A DNA stretch of 7,555 nucleotides from an uncultured Acidaminococcus sp. Its GTDB lineage: Bacteria; Bacillota; Negativicutes; Acidaminococcales; Acidaminococcaceae. The stretch spans positions 1 through 7,555 of the forward strand of contig CAAGJR010000186.1 in NCBI GenBank assembly GCA_900770265.1, written 5' to 3'. The position numbers were made by a program, and so were the translations under genes. The notes beneath the pieces are model-generated. The model saw only the letters and a program-made list of their open reading frames with translations, ran no database searches and had not been told where the DNA came from. Of the stretch, positions 5,098-7,555 are shown in pieces (the stretch's first letter is position 1; each line of letters starts with the position of its first letter).

Positions 5098-5785
5098 CGT
5101 GCAACTGGGAAAACTGATCTGGCGGCAGCGGAAGGACCTGCTGTTCGGCTGGTTCTTTTTCTTTAATATCGTGACCAGCTTCGCCACCCCGACCATCGAC
5201 TGGTATGTGCCCCTGAAGCTGGTGCTGCTGTTCTGGCTGGCCAGCGGCGTGTGGCTCACCGTCCCGGTGCTGGGGCGGTACAAGAAGCGGACGTTTGCCT
5301 GGAAGCTGGCCATCGTGGCCCTGGTGCTGGGGCTGGTGACCCTGTTCCCGGCGGCCTGGCCCCTGCGGGTGGCCTATCCGGCCCTGGAAGTGTGGTTCTG
5401 GGCGGCGGTGCCTTTTGCCTGGTACAGCCTGTGGACGTTCTTCGGCCGGGAAAAAATGTGCCAGCCCAGGGGCCTTTTGTGGACCCTGTGGCCGGTGCTG
5501 CTCCTGGCAGGGGCCTTGTGGGCCGTGCTGGATACGGATTTCGGGGCTCTGGGGGCGGCCCTTCTGCAGCAGCTGTTCTACGCAGCCCTGGGGGCGGAAT
5601 ACATCCGCAGCGGTGTCCATTACCAGCACCGGGTGCTGTTCACCGGCGGACTGCTGCTGGTGAGCGCCGCATTCTGGACGGCGCTGAACGGCTATCTCTG
5701 GATTTTGCCGGAACCCATTTACCCGGCCATCTGGGCCCTGGGCTGCGGCGTGCTGGAGTGGATCTTCCCCCAGCTGGGGAAATAG
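5090..5785 (+). CDS. Uncharacterised tryptophan-rich multi-pass membrane protein
   Basis: I do not recognise this 231-residue protein. It is strongly hydrophobic with an estimated six to eight membrane segments, near residues 17-33, 38-60, 68-90, 94-115, 124-142, 145-165, 178-200 and 205-225. A basic N-terminus (KLIWRQRKD) and the basic loop GRYKKR near 62-67 suggest cytoplasmic faces. Tryptophan is unusually common, 18 of 231 residues (7.8 percent), mostly at segment ends. No catalytic or transport motif stands out. The ATG overlaps the recO stop by 8 bp (ATGGATAA), so it is probably translated with recO and ends the cluster. Codon use matches its neighbours, and the frame is intact, so I judge it a real gene of unknown function. 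Confidence 0.85.
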   Translation: MDNVQLGKLIWRQRKDLLFGWFFFFNIVTSFATPTIDWYVPLKLVLLFWLASGVWLTVPVLGRYKKRTFAWKLAIVALVLGLVTLFPAAWPLRVAYPALEVWFWAAVPFAWYSLWTFFGREKMCQPRGLLWTLWPVLLLAGALWAVLDTDFGALGAALLQQLFYAALGAEYIRSGVHYQHRVLFTGGLLLVSAAFWTALNGYLWILPEPIYPAIWALGCGVLEWIFPQLGK

Positions 5786-5787
5786 AT

Positions 5788-5909
5788 TTGTGTCCCCCTG
5801 AAAGGGGGAAAGGACCCGCTTGCGGGTAGGGGGTCTCACGCTCAGTGTAAGACCCCACCACCATTGCGCTGAAGCGCAACGGTCCCCCTCCCCTTTCAGG
5901 GGAGGACAA
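5788..5909 (+). repeat. Palindromic multi-hairpin intergenic repeat, copy 2
   Basis: This 122-bp element is the inverted counterpart of 150-305 and fills almost the whole gap between the membrane-protein gene and xth. Hairpins are CCCCCT/AGGGGG (5794-5808), ACCCGC/GCGGGT (5813-5826), GGGGTC/GACCCC (5830-5856 region), a 10-bp stem with a central wobble ending in GCGC around TGAA (about 5859-5882), and a perfect 8-bp stem CCTCCCCT/AGGGGAGG (5887-5905). It starts 2 bp after the TAG of the membrane-protein gene, where a terminator might be expected, yet no hairpin is followed by a T-run. It lacks the 39-bp insert of copy 1. Confidence 0.75.
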
Positions 5910-5910
5910 T

Positions 5911-5924
5911 GATGAACGATGAAC
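5911..5924. repeat. Heptamer tandem repeat, GATGAAC x2
   Basis: Two exact copies of the 7-bp unit GATGAAC follow directly on repeat copy 2 and precede the xth ribosome site. The duplication sits in the possible upstream extension of xth (ATG 5909 to ATG 5945). Because 7 is not a multiple of 3, each added or lost unit would change the frame of that extension, which favours the downstream start. Confidence 0.5.
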
Positions 5925-5944
5925 CTATATCGCGAGGTGCAACC

Positions 5945-6700
5945 ATGAAACTGATTACCTGGAACGTCAACGGCCTGCGGGCCTGTATGAACAAGGGCTT
6001 TGCTGATTTTATGCAGCAGGCGGATGCGGACATCTTCTGCATCCAGGAAACGAAGATGCAGCGGGAGCAATCCACCTTTGAATTCCCCGGCTACCATGAA
6101 TACTGGAACAGTGCCGTGAAAAAGGGCTATTCCGGCACCGCCATCTTCACGAAGGAAGAACCGGAAAATGTCACCTACGGCCTGGGCATCGAGGAACATG
6201 ACCAGGAGGGCCGGGTGATCACGGCGGAATACCCGGGCTTCATCCTGGTGAACGTGTATACCCCCAACTCCCAGCGGGGTCTGGTGCGCCTGGATTACCG
6301 GGAAAAATGGGAGGACGCCTTCCAGGATTACGTGAGCAAACTGGCGGAAAAGAAGCCGGTGATCGTGTGCGGCGACCTGAATGTGGCCGCCCAGCCCATC
6401 GACCTGAAGAACCCGGACAGCAACCACAAGAACGCCGGCTTCAGCGACCAGGAACGGGCCAAGTTCCAGCAGTTTTTGCAGCACGGGTTCGTGGATTCCT
6501 TCCGCAGCCTGTACCCCGACAAGGAAGGGGCCTACACCTGGTGGTCCTACATGTTCAAGGCCCGGGAACGGAACGCCGGATGGCGCATCGACTACTTCCT
6601 GGTGAGCGAAAATGGCAAGGACCACATTGAGGACGTAGTCATCCACAACGAAGTGTTCGGCAGCGACCACTGCCCGGTGGAGCTGGATTGGAAAGAGTAA
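5945..6700 (+). CDS. xth: Exodeoxyribonuclease III (AP endonuclease)
   Basis: This enzyme of the exonuclease III/AP endonuclease family cuts DNA at abasic sites and removes 3'-blocking groups in base excision repair. The 251-residue product shows the family motifs in order: ITWNVNGLRA (4-13, metal ligand N7), IQETK (33-37, metal ligand E35), NVYTPNSQRG, GDLNVA with D144 and N146, WRIDYFLVS, and GSDHCPVELD with the catalytic pair D241-H242. All key residues are intact. I chose ATG 5945 because family members start MKxxTWNxNG and GAGGTG lies 5 nt upstream. The frame stays open to ATG 5909, which would add 12 unconserved residues (MMNDEPISRGAT). No clear promoter is visible in the repeat-filled spacer, so it may depend on read-through. 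Confidence 0.96.
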   Translation: MKLITWNVNGLRACMNKGFADFMQQADADIFCIQETKMQREQSTFEFPGYHEYWNSAVKKGYSGTAIFTKEEPENVTYGLGIEEHDQEGRVITAEYPGFILVNVYTPNSQRGLVRLDYREKWEDAFQDYVSKLAEKKPVIVCGDLNVAAQPIDLKNPDSNHKNAGFSDQERAKFQQFLQHGFVDSFRSLYPDKEGAYTWWSYMFKARERNAGWRIDYFLVSENGKDHIEDVVIHNEVFGSDHCPVELDWKE

Positions 6701-6728
6701 GTGCAGAGTGAAGAGTGCAGAGTGAAGA
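6701..6728. repeat. Heptamer tandem repeat, GTGMAGA x4
   Basis: Four adjacent 7-bp units alternate GTGCAGA, GTGAAGA, GTGCAGA, GTGAAGA, giving two exact 14-bp copies, and begin at the base after the xth stop codon. The array leads into a palindrome-rich block. Its unit length matches the repeats at 85-98 and 5911-5924, though the sequences differ. Confidence 0.8.
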
Positions 6729-6731
6729 GGT

Positions 6732-6845
6732 GAGGGACGTGCGGACCCGCACCGTAGGGGCTTACCAAGACCCCCGGAGGGGTGTCGCCCGGTAAGCCCG
6801 TCCCTGGCCGCCCGGAGGGCTGAAAGCCCGTCAGGGCGCTCTGGC
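6732..6845. repeat. Palindrome-rich intergenic block between xth and the ADP-ribosylglycohydrolase gene
   Basis: This non-coding stretch is a string of inverted repeats. An outer GGGACG (6734-6739) pairs with CGTCCC (6799-6804). GTGCG/CGCAC (6739-6752) and a perfect 9-bp GGGCTTACC/GGTAAGCCC (6758-6766 with 6791-6799) lie inside, the latter enclosing ACCCC/GGGGT (6770-6783). A second group of small GCCC/GGGC hairpins covers about 6809-6836. Its sequence is unlike the repeat at 150-305, so it would be a second element type. No T-run follows any stem, so it is not a standard terminator, and I see no promoter in it. Confidence 0.6.
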
Positions 6846-6867
6846 GTCTCAAAAGGAGGTAACAACC

Positions 6868-7555
6868 ATGGAAGGTGCATTCATCGGCGATATCGTGGGT
6901 TCCAAATATGAATGGCGGAATTTCAAACACAAGGACTTTCCCCTGTTTTCCGAAGGCTGCCGGGCCACGGACGATTCCCTCATGACCCTGGCCGTGGCCC
7001 GTGCGTTCGCGGCGGCCAAGACCCAGGGCAAGCTGCTGGAGCGCCATACGGTGCTGCCGCTGCTGGCGAAGGAAATGCGGCTGCTGGGGCAGAAGTATCC
7101 GGACGCCGGGTTCGGCGGCAAGTTCCGCTACTGGCTGTTCCATCCGGAAGTGGGGGCCTATGGCAGCTTCGGCAACGGAGCCGCCATGCGGGTGTCCCCG
7201 GCGGGCTGGTACGGACGCACGTTGGCCGAAGCCCGGCAGCTGGCCATTCTGTCCTGCGAAGTGAGTCACAACCATCCCGAAAGCTACCGGGCGGCCCAGG
7301 CGGTGGCCGGGGCCATTTTCCTGGCCCGGCAGCAGAAGACGAAGGACGAGATCCGGGAATACCTGAAGCCCTTCTACGATCTGGACTTCACCGTGGAGGG
7401 CATCCGGGATACGTACAAAGGGGATGCCACCTGCCAGAATTCCGTGCCCCAGGGCCTGGTGTGTTTCCTGGACAGCACCGGCTTCGAGGACGCCCTGCGG
7501 AACGCCATCTCCCTGGGCGGGTTCACCGATACCCGGGCCGCCATTACCCGCAGCG
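6868..7555 (+). CDS. ADP-ribosylglycohydrolase family protein, N-terminal part
   Basis: The gene starts at ATG 6868 behind AAAAGGAGGT (6851-6860), an excellent ribosome site at 7 nt, and is still open at the window end after 229 codons. Family members (DraG/ARH type) remove ADP-ribose from proteins or small molecules using two metal ions. Visible motifs are GAFIGDIVGS (3-12), the metal-ligand motif ATDDSLMT (33-40), SFGNGAAMRVSPAG (100-113) and SHNHPE (133-138). The late motif usually written GGDxDT reads GGFTDT (217-222), so the first aspartate is replaced by F219 while D221 and T222 are kept. The residues after it, RAAITRS, also differ from the usual LAAITGS-like form. The enzyme may be altered in activity or substrate. 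The family call is firm, the target unknown. Confidence 0.9.
   Translation, partial: MEGAFIGDIVGSKYEWRNFKHKDFPLFSEGCRATDDSLMTLAVARAFAAAKTQGKLLERHTVLPLLAKEMRLLGQKYPDAGFGGKFRYWLFHPEVGAYGSFGNGAAMRVSPAGWYGRTLAEARQLAILSCEVSHNHPESYRAAQAVAGAIFLARQQKTKDEIREYLKPFYDLDFTVEGIRDTYKGDATCQNSVPQGLVCFLDSTGFEDALRNAISLGGFTDTRAAITRS

Noticed and set aside
5788..5909. Rho-independent terminator for the recO cluster
   Set aside because: Several stable hairpins exist but none is followed by a run of T, so it does not meet the form of an intrinsic terminator.
5021..6880. A 619-codon open frame on the - strand
   Set aside because: It runs antisense through recO, the membrane-protein gene, the palindromic repeat and xth. 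Its translation is low-complexity (rich in H, Q, P, G), as expected opposite GC-rich coding DNA, and the + strand genes are well-supported families.

Overview
The window looks like chromosomal DNA from a GC-rich Firmicute. The class Negativicutes (for example Acidaminococcus or a relative) is my best guess, from the phoH-ybeY-cdd-era-recO gene order, the strong GC preference at third codon positions and the GC-rich palindromic intergenic repeats. This is inference, and no marker gene here fixes the genus. All protein genes lie on the + strand; the only gene on the - strand is tRNA-Val(GAC).

Layout. Bases 1-83 are the end of a fumarylacetoacetate-hydrolase-family gene, followed by a strong terminator. 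A palindromic repeat (150-305) comes next, then the tRNA-Val gene with its own consensus promoter and terminator on the - strand. From 556 a tightly packed cluster runs phoH, ybeY, cdd, era, a short CorC/YbeX-like CBS protein, recO and an uncharacterised tryptophan-rich membrane protein, ending at 5785. Apart from an 80-115 bp spacer before the CBS gene, which holds a near-consensus promoter, neighbours overlap by 4-11 bp or are separated by 1-14 bp. A second, inverted copy of the palindromic repeat (5788-5909) separates this cluster from an exonuclease III gene (xth). After xth come a heptamer tandem repeat and another palindrome-rich block, then an ADP-ribosylglycohydrolase-family gene that runs off the window.

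How the genes fit together. PhoH, YbeY and Era are all tied to rRNA maturation and ribosome quality control, and the short CBS protein resembles E. coli YbeX, which is encoded beside phoH (ybeZ) and ybeY in that species. Cdd serves pyrimidine salvage. RecO and Xth serve DNA repair. The cluster lacks the pgpH-type HD phosphohydrolase and dgkA genes that often sit in this neighbourhood in other Firmicutes.

The least explained material is intergenic. There are two copies of a multi-hairpin element whose stem sequences differ while pairing is kept. Heptamer tandem repeats lie close to each of the three palindromic blocks. Other points are a terminator-like hairpin inside the recO coding region, a start-codon puzzle at the CBS gene, and a substituted metal-motif residue in the ADP-ribosylglycohydrolase. 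I see no CRISPR array, no transposase, no phage gene and no obvious novel defence system.
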